This document shows positions 11,671 to 23,400 of a stretch of DNA of 64,000 bases, in pieces (within the stretch, counting starts at the first letter, position 1; the number at the start of each line of letters is the position of its first letter). Origin of the DNA: Talinum fruticosum (lineage: Eukaryota > Streptophyta > Magnoliopsida > Caryophyllales > Talinaceae). The stretch is from positions 2,481,501 through 2,545,500 of the forward strand of contig JAITYX010000004.1 of the NCBI GenBank assembly GCA_021018815.1, read 5' to 3'. Below the pieces are notes generated by a model. That model saw only the letters and a program-made list of their open reading frames with translations, did no database searches and was not told the DNA's origin. The position numbers and the translations under genes are program-made.

Positions 11671-12900
11671 ATAATAGCCTCCCGAATATCTAATCTATTT
11701 CTTGATCATTTGAATCTAGATCACGTCATTGGATCAAGATCAGCTATTAAGTATTCACTAATTTCTTTATTTTGGCTGGGGATTCCCAGGAGGCATTTAG
11801 GAACATTCCCAAAAAATAAAAAAGAATATCCATTCTATTTATTTAGTAGAATTTTGACGATTGATATCTTCAAATGGGGAATGGGAACCCACGCCTAGAG
11901 GTGGCCAACAAATTGGTGCTTCCCCTTTTGCCAAGAAAAAAAAATTTAATATAAAAGTCAATGTCAGTATTTAACTTCATTTAAAAGATGATCAAACGAA
12001 AAAAAAACCTAATAATTTAAATTTTTATATATTTTAGCTATTTCGAAAGAGTTTTCAGAAATTAATAATTTTACATTCGAGTCTATTTATTTCTTTTGGA
12101 GCACTAAGAAGATGTGAACAATCAATTTGATAAGGTGAACGACAAAAGGAAGTGAATGCATTTCAGGAAGAACTGATCCAACTTAAAATGAAGTGTTGAA
12201 GGACCCAACATCGGATAAATTGTGGTTATTTTTTTGTACTTGTAGTATTGGTTATTACCGATGGTAATTAATCTAACAGGGTTGGAATGGAGGTGTATAA
12301 AAGGACAGACCGCCTTGCTTCGGCATCCACGTTAACAAAATAACCGTTCATCATCATTGCTCTACCGAGCCTAAGTTATGTTCACTTAATGCTTGTCTCC
12401 AACTCGACAAATGGAATTATTTCCATCCAACACTTCAAATGTGAGATTATTGGCATTCAAGAATCTGTCATTTGTGAAAATTATACGCCAGCGGCTCAAG
12501 CATGGAGTTTGTGCACCACACGAAATATCTCAATGTCTGTGCCATGCACGTAAGCCTAACTCATATATATTTTTTTAATTTAACTGTTTAACATTGAATC
12601 ATCAAGCATGATGGTTTAATCTCTACAATATAAAAATTGGATACATTCGTTATAGCCTTCGTATCATATATTATGTTAACTAATAAATTATCAAAACTAT
12701 ATTGAAGATATTCATAAAAAAAAAAAAAAAAGCTTCCCAATTCCCATAAAACAAAATGCTAAAAAGCTAGTAGTTCCTATAAGCTATAATTCAATCATGC
12801 ATGAATAAGATGTAGAAAATTTCACATAGGCAAGTGAAAAACGCGTGGAAATTTTCTTGAGAACGTCAAATTACACTCAAATATCAAGTCAAAAACCAAC
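11671..12900. other. Intergenic stretch with a weak gene-like patch at 12290-12560
   Basis: At 12296-12304 there is a good plus-strand TATA box (TATAAAAGG). About 85 bp downstream an ATG (12390) opens a 54-codon frame (begins MLVSNSTNGIISIQHF, ends SMSVPCT) that stops at a GTAAGC donor-like site. I recognise no family. It may be a fragment of a gene, an ncRNA first exon or chance. The rest shows nothing. Confidence 0.3.
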
Positions 12901-14237
12901 TCAAATACAAAAACAAATCCTACCAGAAGTTCCACTCCCAACACTACTATTTCTCCCATGAACCCAATCCCCTTGCCATTTCCAAGCAACACCTTCCATG
13001 GCTGGCCTGACCTCTTCTTCCATCAACTTCATATACTCGACTGAGTCGCCGCCCCACCTTGAAAACTCCACCAAGTTAACCTCCGGCGCCACCTCGAAAA
13101 CCGACACCCCCACCACCAATCTCCCCTTCCTCCCCATCGTCCCCCTACCAACACCATCCTCTTGATCAACTCCTTCCCTCCCCTCACCACAAACTTCAAT
13201 CTCTCTCCCATCTTCTCCACCGCCTTAGCTACCTCCATTGCCGAGAAATTTGTGAGAAATGTCGAGTGCAATTTCCCTTGTGGGGCTCGAAAAGACTCGA
13301 TAAGTCCAGCCCAGAAGCCATTGACACGATCAAGTCAAAGGCATTGAATGAAACAGGAGAAAAGCAGGGGAGACCCTCCTCCCCTAAATTTGATGACTTA
13401 AAGGGATTATGATCATGCTCATATTCACGACGGCGAAACCAAGGGGAGTCCATGATTGCCTCCATGGTGATCCTTTCCCATGGGATCGGATTAAGGATTC
13501 TACCAATCAACTGCTTGATTTCCTTGGAAAACCATGGGGGAAATCATACTTAGCAATCCTGATTTTCCACAACATTCGCATCCGATTATCATCTTGGAAG
13601 GGGGATAACCAGCGACCAACGTGTATAGAATCACCCCACATGACCAAATATCAGCCTTTTTCCCATCATAACTCTCCCCTCGAACGATCTCCGGGGCCAT
13701 ATAGGCAAATGCACCACAAGGGGTGTACAAAATGCCATCAGCTCTCCCCTGTTCTTTCCCTGCCAATGTAGCCAACCCAAAATCACACAATTTGACGGTT
13801 TCACCATTGGAGTCTAGTAAGATGTTTTCAAGCTTCAAATCGCGGTGGCAAACCCCGCGACTATGGCAGAAATCAACGGCCCTGATCAGCTGGTGGAAGT
13901 ACTTTCTGGCAAGGCTCTCATTGAATTTACCTTGTTGGAGGATTTTGGTGTATAAGTCACCTCCTCCAAGGTACTCCATGACCAAATAGATGTGGGTTTT
14001 CGAGGCCATGACTTCTTTGAGCTCGACGATGTTGGGGTGCTTGAGAAGGGACATAGCTGAGATTTCTCTCTTGATTTGCTTCTCCATGGACTGTTTCCTC
14101 ACTTGTTCTTTATTGATCATCTTGATTGCAAATATTTCCCCTGTTTCTGGGCTCCTTGCTTTGTAGACTTTTCCAAAAGTGCCCTCTCCTAGGAGCAACT
14201 CTACCTTGTATTTGCCAAACAGGATTTTCCCTTCCAT
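12901..14237 (-). CDS. CIPK: CBL-interacting protein kinase (CIPK/SnRK3), single exon, reading frame broken by four homopolymer indels
   Basis: CIPKs are Ser/Thr kinases activated by Ca2+-bound CBL proteins and phosphorylate ion transporters at membranes. From the ATG at 14237: glycine loop GEGTFGKV (residues 17-24), catalytic Lys39, HRDLKLEN (131-138), DFG (152-154), APE (181-183). After correction the chain continues with the C-lobe ([14 protein letters not shown]), a NAF/FISL motif ([19 protein letters not shown]) and the PPI-like tail ending WQGDW. Breaks lie at the G5 runs 13600-13604 and 13536-13540, near 13272-13277, and at the C5 run 13141-13145. One extra base in each restores a 446-residue protein, normal CIPK length, without internal stops. 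It is intronless, like one large CIPK clade. Oddities are GAFAY in place of the usual GTPAY in the activation segment and one extra residue in the NAF motif (CIPK5/25-like). Either sequencing error or a very young pseudogene; error is favoured because RH21 and PDS5 show the same pattern. Confidence 0.88.
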
Positions 14238-14323
14238 TTTTCAGTGAACTTATGACAAGTTCTCCAGAAATGGTTCAACTCAATTCAGTTAAGGATGGAG
14301 AGGATTTGTGAGAAAGAACCCAT

Positions 14324-14350
14324 GGGAGAGAGAGAGAGAGAGAGGAGGGA
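14324..14350 (-). repeat. GA/TC-rich tract in the probable 5'UTR or promoter of the CIPK gene
   Basis: A (GA)n run, CT-rich on the coding strand, 90-110 bp upstream of the CIPK start. CT-rich tracts near transcription starts are common in plant genes. Confidence 0.6.
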
Positions 14351-15171
14351 GAAACAGGGTGCCCTGTATCCAAGAAGCAGGATCGCCTTGTTTTTTCCCT
14401 CTCTCTTGCTCGGAAAGGAATGAAGTTTCTGGGAGCAATTAAAGATTGAAGAAGGGTTTTAAAAATACAAAATCAGAACAATTATGGGAGTATTTTATTG
14501 AAATGAAGATTTCAATTGGGTTACCAATCAATGATTTGCTGTCTTTTGCAATAAATTATTGATTTGTGATAATAAGGCTTTTCTTAGTTACATCTCTGGC
14601 CACTTAAATAAATATAATTTCTACCCCAAATATAATTTATAAAATTCAGCCAAAGAAATATATATATATATATAATTGATAAGAAAATAAACTAATAATT
14701 TTTTTTATTCTAAATATATATTCTAATAATAACCTACCATATTCGGTGCTTAACTCTTTATAAGAAAATATCCTAGTAGATTTTTTGCATTTTCAGAAAT
14801 CATCAAAATTATTTAATAAAAAGATATCCTAATAGATACAACTTACGAGATTAGTTCTGGAAGACTTCATTAGGCTATGCTAATCTATCATCAACTGTCT
14901 TTAAGAACCATAATTATGTATATTACCTCATATTAATTGAAGGAAAAGGGTACATAATTCTTATTACATCAATGTGGGTATTATAAATTAAATTTCATCT
15001 ATTATACATTCAAAATTAAGGACCAAGAATATGTGAATTTGCCATTGCTTCGTATATTTACATTTAATGTATATTCATTTTGGTATTTATAACAGCTTAA
15101 TAATTCATAACAATTTGTAATAACTAAATGTTAACTATAACAACTCGTACCAGCTTAACATCTAGTTTTTA
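14351..15171. other. AT-rich intergenic stretch, no gene recognised
   Basis: Includes a short (TA)n at about 14660-14674. Upstream flank of the CIPK gene; no other signal found. Confidence 0.5.
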
Positions 15172-15441
15172 CTCTTTCCATTTTAAAATACATGTCGTTT
15201 TAAGGTTATGCGGGAATATCAAAGAAACATAAAATTCATGATAAATTTTATGTTAAAATACTAAGTTGTCCCTATATTTTATTGAAAATGAAAAAATCAA
15301 TGAAAAAAAGAGAAACACAGACAATTAATAAGGACAAAGTTAATAAACTAATAATTAATATGTCATTGGAATTATAAACCGACAAGTATTATGAAACGAG
15401 AAAAATTAGTTAAAGTGACATGTATTTTGAAACGGAGAGAA
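15172..15441. mobile_element. Complete Stowaway-like MITE (270 bp)
   Basis: Terminal inverted repeats CTCTTTCCATTTTAAAATAC and, on the other strand, TTCTCTCCGTTTCAAAATAC, flanked by TA on both sides (15170-15171, 15442-15443), the hallmark of Tc1/Mariner-type Stowaway elements. No coding capacity. It is the best reference copy for the four relatives at 4101, 29011, 33243 and 50392. Confidence 0.8.
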
Positions 15442-15728
15442 TAACATCTAAGACAAACAGACCCTTGGTTAAAATTTTAAACACAAAAAAGAGGGGAATG
15501 TTATGTGTGTTTTTTAATGACATAGAGACCCGTTATGTATGTAAATTAACTGCAAACATAATGTTATTGAGGATCAAAAGACATAGACATTCAGGCAGGA
15601 TGAGAATTAGCAAGATTTGGAAAGGGCAGTGCAAGAAGAATTACATAAGCTAATAGGGCGGAGATCTATGACACTTTCAACTAGAGGTTTCTTAGGGATG
15701 AGGAAAAGAAGCATTTCATTAGTCTTGC

Positions 15729-16396
15729 TTAGTTTGGAGGAGGTTCCATGGCTAAATTATCCCAAAAGTCTTTGCTGACATTAGCATTATTGCTTGGTGA
15801 GTGCATGACTGTCAACACCACCTCAGGCTTAGTAGACTCAAATTTGATCATACAATGGAAGAGTTCAGGTTTCGGGGCTATGAAGTCCATGATAATAACT
15901 TGAGCCTTCCAGAAAAGAACAATGCCAACTCTGTGACCATTAGGGCTAACAAAGCGATGCTCTAGGAAACCAATTTTTGCTTTGATTGTGTCCGCACATT
16001 GCCCCAGATGAGGAGATTCAAGGAGGTATGAGAATGATTGGATTGTGTCGATAAACAATATCCATGTGAAGATATACAGATTACAGACACAGGCCCTTCT
16101 AACATTCTAGACCAAAATTTCCGTGTTAGAAGGATTAATTATGGTTGGATGAAAGGTTGAGAATTTGAGCTTCCTTTTCCTCTGATAGAGGATAGGTTTG
16201 TCTGGGGAATGGGTAGGGGATCCTGACGTGGATGAACAAGGTTCAGCTGGAACTCCTGATCGAAACATTGTGGTTTTATAGCCATTTTGATTTCTTGAGC
16301 AAGAGTAAGGTTAAAATTGTAAAGGCCGCTTAGCTTTAGGTTTTCGAATTTTTCCGTAGGACTGAAAGCCCTAATGAATTGGTCTATTTTGGACAT
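15729..16396 (-). mobile_element. LINE retrotransposon remnant (endonuclease-domain fragment)
   Basis: The frame at 15729-16058 contains IKAKIGF, then RVGIVLFWKAQVIIMDF, then VVLTVMHSPSNNANVSKDFW. This is the order of the apurinic-endonuclease domain of plant L1-type LINEs (ETH..IKxxIGF..GxSGGIxLFWK..YFTAVYGSPN..R..FW). Key positions have decayed: SGG is replaced by RVG. The frame at 16139-16396 is probably the upstream part, separated by stops. No reverse transcriptase is present, so this is a dead internal fragment. Confidence 0.6.
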
Positions 16397-16739
16397 ATTT
16401 ACCTCTATTCACATCCTTCCAAAAAGTTGAGGAGGGAACCTCAGTAACAGGGGTTGGAAGAGAGGTTGGCGCTGAAGGTGAGTTGCCAGTCGTAAGCCCA
16501 CAAGCATGGGGCGAACTTGCATATCTCGCACCTGAGGGAAAGATCTGCTTCCTTTTGAATCCTGAAGTTTGTCCGAGAAGGCAGTAGGTTCATGATCTCC
16601 CAAAGTTCCCAGCTGTAAGCCTACAAGCACCGACATTGATGATACAATATTCTCTTTGCTTTGAGGGGATAAAATCAAGGCAATGATAACGGAATACGTA
16701 ATTTTGTAACCAAATCTATTATGCAAGTATGAATTATAA

Positions 16740-17340
16740 AAATATCCACGATCAATACTTAAAAATTATTTTGCATTCTTTTTCAGCTTGGTTGATTTTA
16801 ATTTTTTTTTTTCTCTCAGCTCTAATAATATTAACTGTAAACACAAATTTCTAGTCTAATAATATTAACGATTTAAGTGCGTTATAACTTGATCTTGAAC
16901 ATTGATGAAGAGTCATGTGATAAATGCTGTGTGGTTCTTGATCTATATGTTCTGAAAGTCTTGAATATAAATTCTTGACTTTGATTACAGTCTAAACTCT
17001 AAATTTTGGAGATGATGAATGTGTGAAAAAATGAGGGTAGGATATCTATTTATAGCCTTTTAAGCTAGAGTTTGAGTTGGATTTTACGTACGGGCTTATA
17101 ATTTAGTAATTATTTTTTAAAAGAAATACTTATAATTTACTCGCATCATCAGTGACACGTGGCGGCTTCTAATTGGCCTAAATTTAATTTCTTTTAATTT
17201 TAATTTTAAAAGTCTTTCGAAGCTATTTTTGACGCATGATAATTTACAATAGGCTGAATAAAAAATAATTTGATTTTACACGTTGCGGTATGTAATTGAC
17301 TACAAATTTTTGCCTCGTACATTAACATTCCCAACTCATG
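16740..17340 (-). mobile_element. Possible LTR fragment (minus orientation)
   Basis: Read on the minus strand, GGCTATAAATAGATATCC (17044-17061) is a TATA box of the kind found in Copia LTRs, followed by an A/C-rich, R-U5-like stretch (about 16860-17035). I cannot define the termini or a primer-binding site, so this is weak. Confidence 0.3.
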
Positions 17341-17804
17341 GTAAAAATACCCTTAAAGATAGCCTCTGACAAGGTTATTTTCTTTCTTTAGGGTAATCCC
17401 CACTTTTTCCTTTAGAGGGAAGATTAACCAACACCAATATTTATTGAAAAATCCATAGTTTTATGAGCTTTTAAAATGATGATGGCTTCAACAATGGCTC
17501 TTAAGATTCCTTAACGTTGATCAGGAGACGCGAATATTTCCACTGGATTTTGCAAAACCCATAAATAGCAAGAAAGACTTGTTTGAATGATATGGATATT
17601 GGAGGTTCTTCCTCTGAATTTAGGGAGGTTCAAAACTTTGATCGTCTACCCAAAAAAAAAAAAAAAAAAAAAAAAATTTCGTCACTTAGTGTCTCAAACT
17701 AAATGGCTGTAAAAATAATCAATCGAAGTAAATAGACCCTTTTTTACGAATATGCAATTTATTACTCTACTCTACTTCACTAGAAAAATCTCAGTTTCTT
17801 ATGG

Positions 17805-17819
17805 AAAAAAATTTAAAAA
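17805..17819 (-). terminator. RNA polymerase III terminator of tRNA-Leu
   Basis: Directly after the tRNA 3' end on the minus strand come T5 (17815-17819) and T7 (17805-17811), sufficient for Pol III termination. Confidence 0.8.
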
Positions 17820-17820
17820 T

Positions 17821-17903
17821 TGCTGGCTATGGGGTTCGAACCCATGCGCACTTATGTGCAGAAGATCTTAAGTCTTCCCCCTTAACCCCTCGGGCAAACC
17901 AGC
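17821..17903 (-). tRNA. tRNA-Leu(UAA): tRNA-Leu (anticodon UAA)
   Basis: The 83-nt minus-strand sequence folds as a class II tRNA. Acceptor arm GCTGGTT pairs with AGCCAGC (one G-U), with discriminator A. Anticodon stem GAAGA/TCTTC encloses loop CTTAAGA, giving anticodon TAA. A long variable arm has stem GCAC/GTGC. The T arm is ATGGG-TTCGAAC-CCCAT with an intact B box. No intron and no encoded CCA, as expected for a nuclear gene. The A box reads TGCCCGAGGGG, so base 10 is C where the Pol III consensus has G. It decodes UUA codons in cytosolic translation. An organelle-derived copy is less likely given the good Pol III terminator. Confidence 0.92.
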
Positions 17904-18101
17904 GTTGTTTAAACAAGTTGCCAATATTATTTATTAGTATTATAAATATTGGGTACTTATTTTTGTGGCGTCTAGTTCATTTTTCATGGATTATTCTCCA
18001 TATAAATGCCAATAATTTTTATGGATGTCTAGTTTTGATAATTTTTTTAAAGAATTTCTATATGCAGAATTATGGTAAATGGTTTTGCTAAACATGGTTG
18101 C

Positions 18102-18139
<38 letters not shown>

Positions 18140-20330
18140 TATGCCTCTACTTACAAATCCCGTTTATAATCAACAAATCACTACCATAACTAATATGTAT
18201 AATTTTTTTGAGTCAAACTTATATGTATACTTAATCCAACCTACAATTGATGGTATTTTAATATTTGTGTTTTGTGCATTGCAATTTGTGACAATACCAG
18301 TTGTAGCACCCCCACAAAAAAAAAAAAAAACTCATGTTGATAGCTTGCCATGCTTTAGGGTTTTGAAGTACTAGTTCATGTTTAAGAGGCTTGTCCTCTT
18401 GATCACATCACCCAAAAAATAACGAAAAAGAGCTTAATTAATTAGTCTTTTTAACACTATCGAAAAAATACGATAGTAATAGTGATGCGTTTAGCATTGG
18501 GTATACCAAAGACGCTATTTGCATTGGAAAAATAGGTTATTAGATTCGGATATAAGCATCGGATAATTATATCTAACTCTAATAATATGAGAAGTCGACA
18601 ATAAAAGTTTGATTGTAATAGAGTTAGATTAATTATAAGTTGATCTTTTGAGAATATAATTCAGAGTTTTTGACACTTTAGTAATTTGTGATATCGACTA
18701 ATAATTTAAAAAAAGTTTCTCAATTATCAAAAATAATAAAATAGGACCCTAAGGTATTGCATGTTTAATAACATACTGCCTCATAGTTTGATAAAAATGA
18801 ATTGAAGTTAACTTGGTGGAATTCCTAATATAATTATTCCAAAATTCATTACCCTATTTTTAAATGTAAATTATTATTATTATTGGTAGATTTTAGTTTT
18901 TATTTTTGATAAATGTTAATTAGTCTGAAATTTTTATTTAAGAGTAAATATCCTTTTTATAATTAACATATTTAAGGCTTTATTTGCAATTTCTTTTGAA
19001 GTACATTAAATTTGTAATAAATCTAAACCTTTTATTTTCTTCAAAAACTAATTTTCTTCAAAAATCAACTCAATTATTTATTATTTTTCTCAATATATAC
19101 ATATAATATAATATAATATAATGTTACTCCAATAAATAAAAAAAACAAAATGAGGCAAACTCATCATTCCACTCCCAAAAGTTGACTTCTAAAACTATCC
19201 AACATTGTACAATACATCGAGCTTATTTTATTATTTTCAATACCTAATGGACTTTTTTTATCACTCATCCATACACGTCCAATTAGCAAATTACATGCAT
19301 GGTAGCTCTTTTTTCATATGAACAACACATTATTTCATCAAATGCATCAAACTTGGATATTTGGAGGATTATGCAAACTCAGACACACACGCATATTATA
19401 AGTAGCTTTTATATTTTAGGGCTCTCTATCAAGAATTTATATTTTTCCAGCAAACACCTGCTGCCCTCTCCCCATTCCGGCAAGTCCGAGCTCTACATCA
19501 TATCTAGGGGGCTAAAGGGTTAAATATAGTTTCCTTCATAAGTTAAATGTGGCGTGAAAAAAATGAGAGGACGCCGGTAACAATGGAGGATGTAGGTTTT
19601 GCCGGAAAGGCTGACAACAATGGAATTGCACGGATGGGGTCTTTAAACAATAGCATGAAAAGAAAAGTTCATGCTTTGCTAGTTTCCTTTTGTTTTATTT
19701 AGTGCTTCAATTCTCTTATTTGCTACAGAGAGTGATGAACTAGAGAAAAACCAAACATCACCTTTCTTTATTATTTTTCTTCAAATCAATAATTTTTTCC
19801 TAATATTTAAATAATTATTTTTAATTTCTTCATTGTACAGTGAAGATCAAATTGCAACACTGGATATGATTGGTGGTTGTCGTCTGGTTTTCAGAAAACC
19901 AGTATAACTGCATCTAAAGAAAACACTAGTCAAGATTAATGAGATCCTTTCCTGTTTTTAGAAAAGAATTTGGGGAGTGGGTATAATCCCCACAACCAAC
20001 TTGTCTTAGAACAACAAGCTAACCCCGAAATCACAAGGCCTATATCATGTTTCTAGGAACACATACTCCTAGAAGCCACACCGGATTTTTTTTTTTAAAA
20101 AATGTACGATGACTACATGGTATATAAGAGCATGCGCTCGCGTGTATATATGTGATAATTTGCACGTAAATCTAGCCAAAGTGAAGATCATACACAACCA
20201 TATTCATACGCCAAAGATACTAAAACTTGTCAGAATCTTCCACCCATTGAGGACCTAGAATTGTTTTGAAGTTTCCTGTTCTGTAAAGAGCATGAAGAAG
20301 AAACATTACATGAAATGCCATCCACTTAAA
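17904..20330. other. AT-rich intergenic stretch, no gene recognised
   Basis: Only short frames. Contains a poly-A tract downstream of a TAA microsatellite, short AT repeats around 19090-19130, and a somewhat GC-richer patch at 19440-19620 for which I find no coding sense. Confidence 0.45.
18102..18139 (+). repeat. (TAA)n microsatellite
   Basis: About thirteen uninterrupted TAA units. Confidence 0.95.
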
Positions 20331-20404
20331 TTACCTTCCTTCCCAAAGCTAACGAGCTGTTGTTCTATTACCTTCCTTCCCAAAGCTAACGAGATGTTCT
20401 TCTA
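20331..20404. repeat. Tandem duplication of a 37-bp unit
   Basis: Copies 20331-20367 and 20368-20404 both start TTACCTTCCTTCCCAAAGCT and differ at only two or three positions, so the duplication is recent. It lies in the region that may be the 3' part or downstream flank of the MIR156 transcription unit. Confidence 0.9.
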
Positions 20405-23400
20405 TTCGCCCAGAGTAATTATGGAACTGACAGAATAAATACTACGACTTCGTCCATCCATGGATCTATAGACCTGCAAAGCATCGAGGGCCGCAGGGGA
20501 CAATCCCATAATTGCAACACTTCAACACACAGCTAGTAATGGACTATGTGACTAACCTAAGCACCACCAAAAAAAAAAAAACACCACTACGAGCTTTCTA
20601 AATAAAGCCACAATAATCCTCCAATTCCACAAAAATAGTAATATCAGCCACAACCAACACAGCTACAATTAAGTGCAATTGTCCGTATATGGATGTGTTT
20701 TTCCTTGGCTAGCCTGTACATGATTTGGTCCACATAATGAGTAGTACAAATACAACTTGGTTTCCAATCATATCATGTTTATGTGTGCTTCTGCCTGGCC
20801 TTCATCATGGTCATGGGGAGCCCTAGAAAAAGGAAAGATAAGAAAACACTTGGCCCCTTGACATCCATGGAAAGCCACTCCTATAATCCTCACGTGCCAT
20901 TATCCCAAGGACATGTCCCGTATATGGAGACACCACAAACAAAGGACAGCATTCATCCCACCTTTAACTAAGAAAACACTCAGTTACTCACAGTTGCTTA
21001 CATCTAAATTTACCCGAAAAGAATTATGAATTTCGACAAGTATACCAGATCAAGTTGTAACGACTTGTCTTAACTCTTAAGAAGCTGTTACCGAAAGGAG
21101 AGGGGAGTGGGGAACCCTATTCATGTCATACCCCACTATATATCATGTCTTCTAGTGAAAATTTTGTGAGTGATTAATTGAACAACTGTGTATTTGGTGG
21201 TATATTAGCAATCAATTTGAACCATCTCTCAAAGCCTGTGCATTTTGTCATTTTTCTCTTAATACAGTGGAGATAACGACCAGTGATGACAACACCTAAT
21301 CAAGACAATGATATGGTGTTAGGGTAAGTGGTAACATAATGGAGCTTCTTGAATATGACATAACACCCCCCAACGACCCCTACTCTATTATCACTGACAG
21401 CGTAAAATTGAATAAGCAAAACATAAAGCTGTGGTGAGGGAATTAAGGGGAGATAAGGAAGAGCAACACAACAAGAGCAAGCCAGAACATGGAAAATACA
21501 ACTCGGTAGAAAGCAAGAGAGAGCAACAATGCACATCACCGACTGATATTGCAGAAGAGTAATCCAAGCAAAACTCTATTTCCAGCCACATAATAAAAAC
21601 CTGAAGACAGCAGAAAAAACAACGGTTAGTAAAAGAAGGCAAGCAGGAACATGTTTCAATTCTTAAGACCACCTCCTCATCATAATTTGTGTATCAATCA
21701 GTTTTTGGTTTGAAGCAGTATTTAAAGTAAAATAATTTACTCAGCACTGAGGGTTTTTCCCACTGTAACCTGCAAGTTGAAATTAAGACAGTCAATGATC
21801 ATCCACATGAAAACAAACTGAGTTTATTTAACTAGTAATCTAAAACCTGATAACAAGGCTAGAGGAATCAGAAGGTTAGGGAATTGACTTATCAATCATG
21901 ATATATAGCAGATCAGTCATAAGGGCTATCCTGAACAAACCACAATTAGATTTTTTCAGAACTGCACAGCAGAACCAACTTGCAAAATTATTGAAATTGT
22001 AACATAACCCAACATTACGAAATAAAGGATGCTTGATGGAAACTATTAATGTATCCAAAACCAAAACTTTCTAGCCTCTTTTATGAATAACTATATGTAG
22101 AGTTCCATATGGATATCTATCTGCTCCTATCCATTTCAAGGGGACACTGCATATAAATTCTATTGGAAATGCTATAGTAGAAAGTGTCACATGAGATCCG
22201 CTCTAATAAGATGCAATATGCTCCCACAATTGAGAAACAAGCTCTCACAAACGTTCATCTAGCCCAGTATATTGTCTATACCGATCTAGGAACCATGTAA
22301 ATCAGCACAGATGTCTCTTATATTGCATGCACTTTACAAGAAAAACTAAAATGATTTTGGAACTAATTATACTGTCAACAAGAATGCTAGAAGAAACTAG
22401 GTTACAAAAGATATTTGCTATTTGTATTCCCTCTCTTGAATCGCCCCCAAGCAGGAAGATGGAAAAAGAAAAACGCTACTTCAATCTTGATATGCAAAAC
22501 TGACATGAATTTGAAGTCTGGTGAACCAAATATACAGTAAAGTACAGAGAAACAAAAAATATAGTGGCTGCACATAAAACATAATTACAAGCATTCAAAT
22601 TAGTTCAGCAATATTCACTCATGAACCAGGGAAAGGTATTGAGCTATACTCTACATGTCAAGGTCGCTACGTGTTTTAATCAACTACAAAAACATGTAAG
22701 CAAAATCATAGGCTGGAGCTTGTGGGACTCAATGCAGATATAAACCATAACTACAGCACATCCTCGTAGCAGCCCACAACAGAACTATGTAACAACTACG
22801 AACTAATCTTAATGGAAACTAGAAAGTATTCTTTGTGAAGCCCCAACCCACATAATTACCACAAGTACTTCGCCGCAAAATTCCATCTCAAGAGCCCTGC
22901 AACCCCTGAAGAACTTGAGCCTATATAACTGAAATCATTTCCTTCATTTCTTCTTTAAGTTGACCGTCCACTGGAAAGATGAGGCGTTAAATACGCAACA
23001 CCTTTATTTCTTAACCTGCTTCTGAAAATAGACATATTAAGTTACAATATTACAATTAAAACCAAATGTATACCTTCAATTTCTAGGGAAGTTACGGAAT
23101 CAAATATATATGGCACTGCCCTACAACTGAATAGACCAGAAGGTCATGTGTTTGTTGAGCCCTAACTATGATCTAAAAGATTATTATTCTACGAAGTATA
23201 AGTACAGAAACATGAGATGCTTTATTTCACTTCTTTACCATACAAAGCTCAAAATGTCCTTTATATATTCAAGACCTTCAGTGACATATAAATATATAGA
23301 CATACAATGTGGACATTTCCTTTATCTAAATATTTTGTGTGAGGTGTCAACATTGTTGACTTGGTGATTGGACCTATAATCTTGAACCTATATACACGCC

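Noticed and set aside
11653..11898. 81-codon ORF (begins MSPSLLIIASRIS) thought to be possible organelle-derived DNA
   Set aside because: I could not match it to any plastid or mitochondrial gene; it starts within the end of the hAT-like element.
20783..20971. 62-codon ORF in the MIR156 downstream region
   Set aside because: No start context, domain or similarity; strand opposite to the miRNA transcript.
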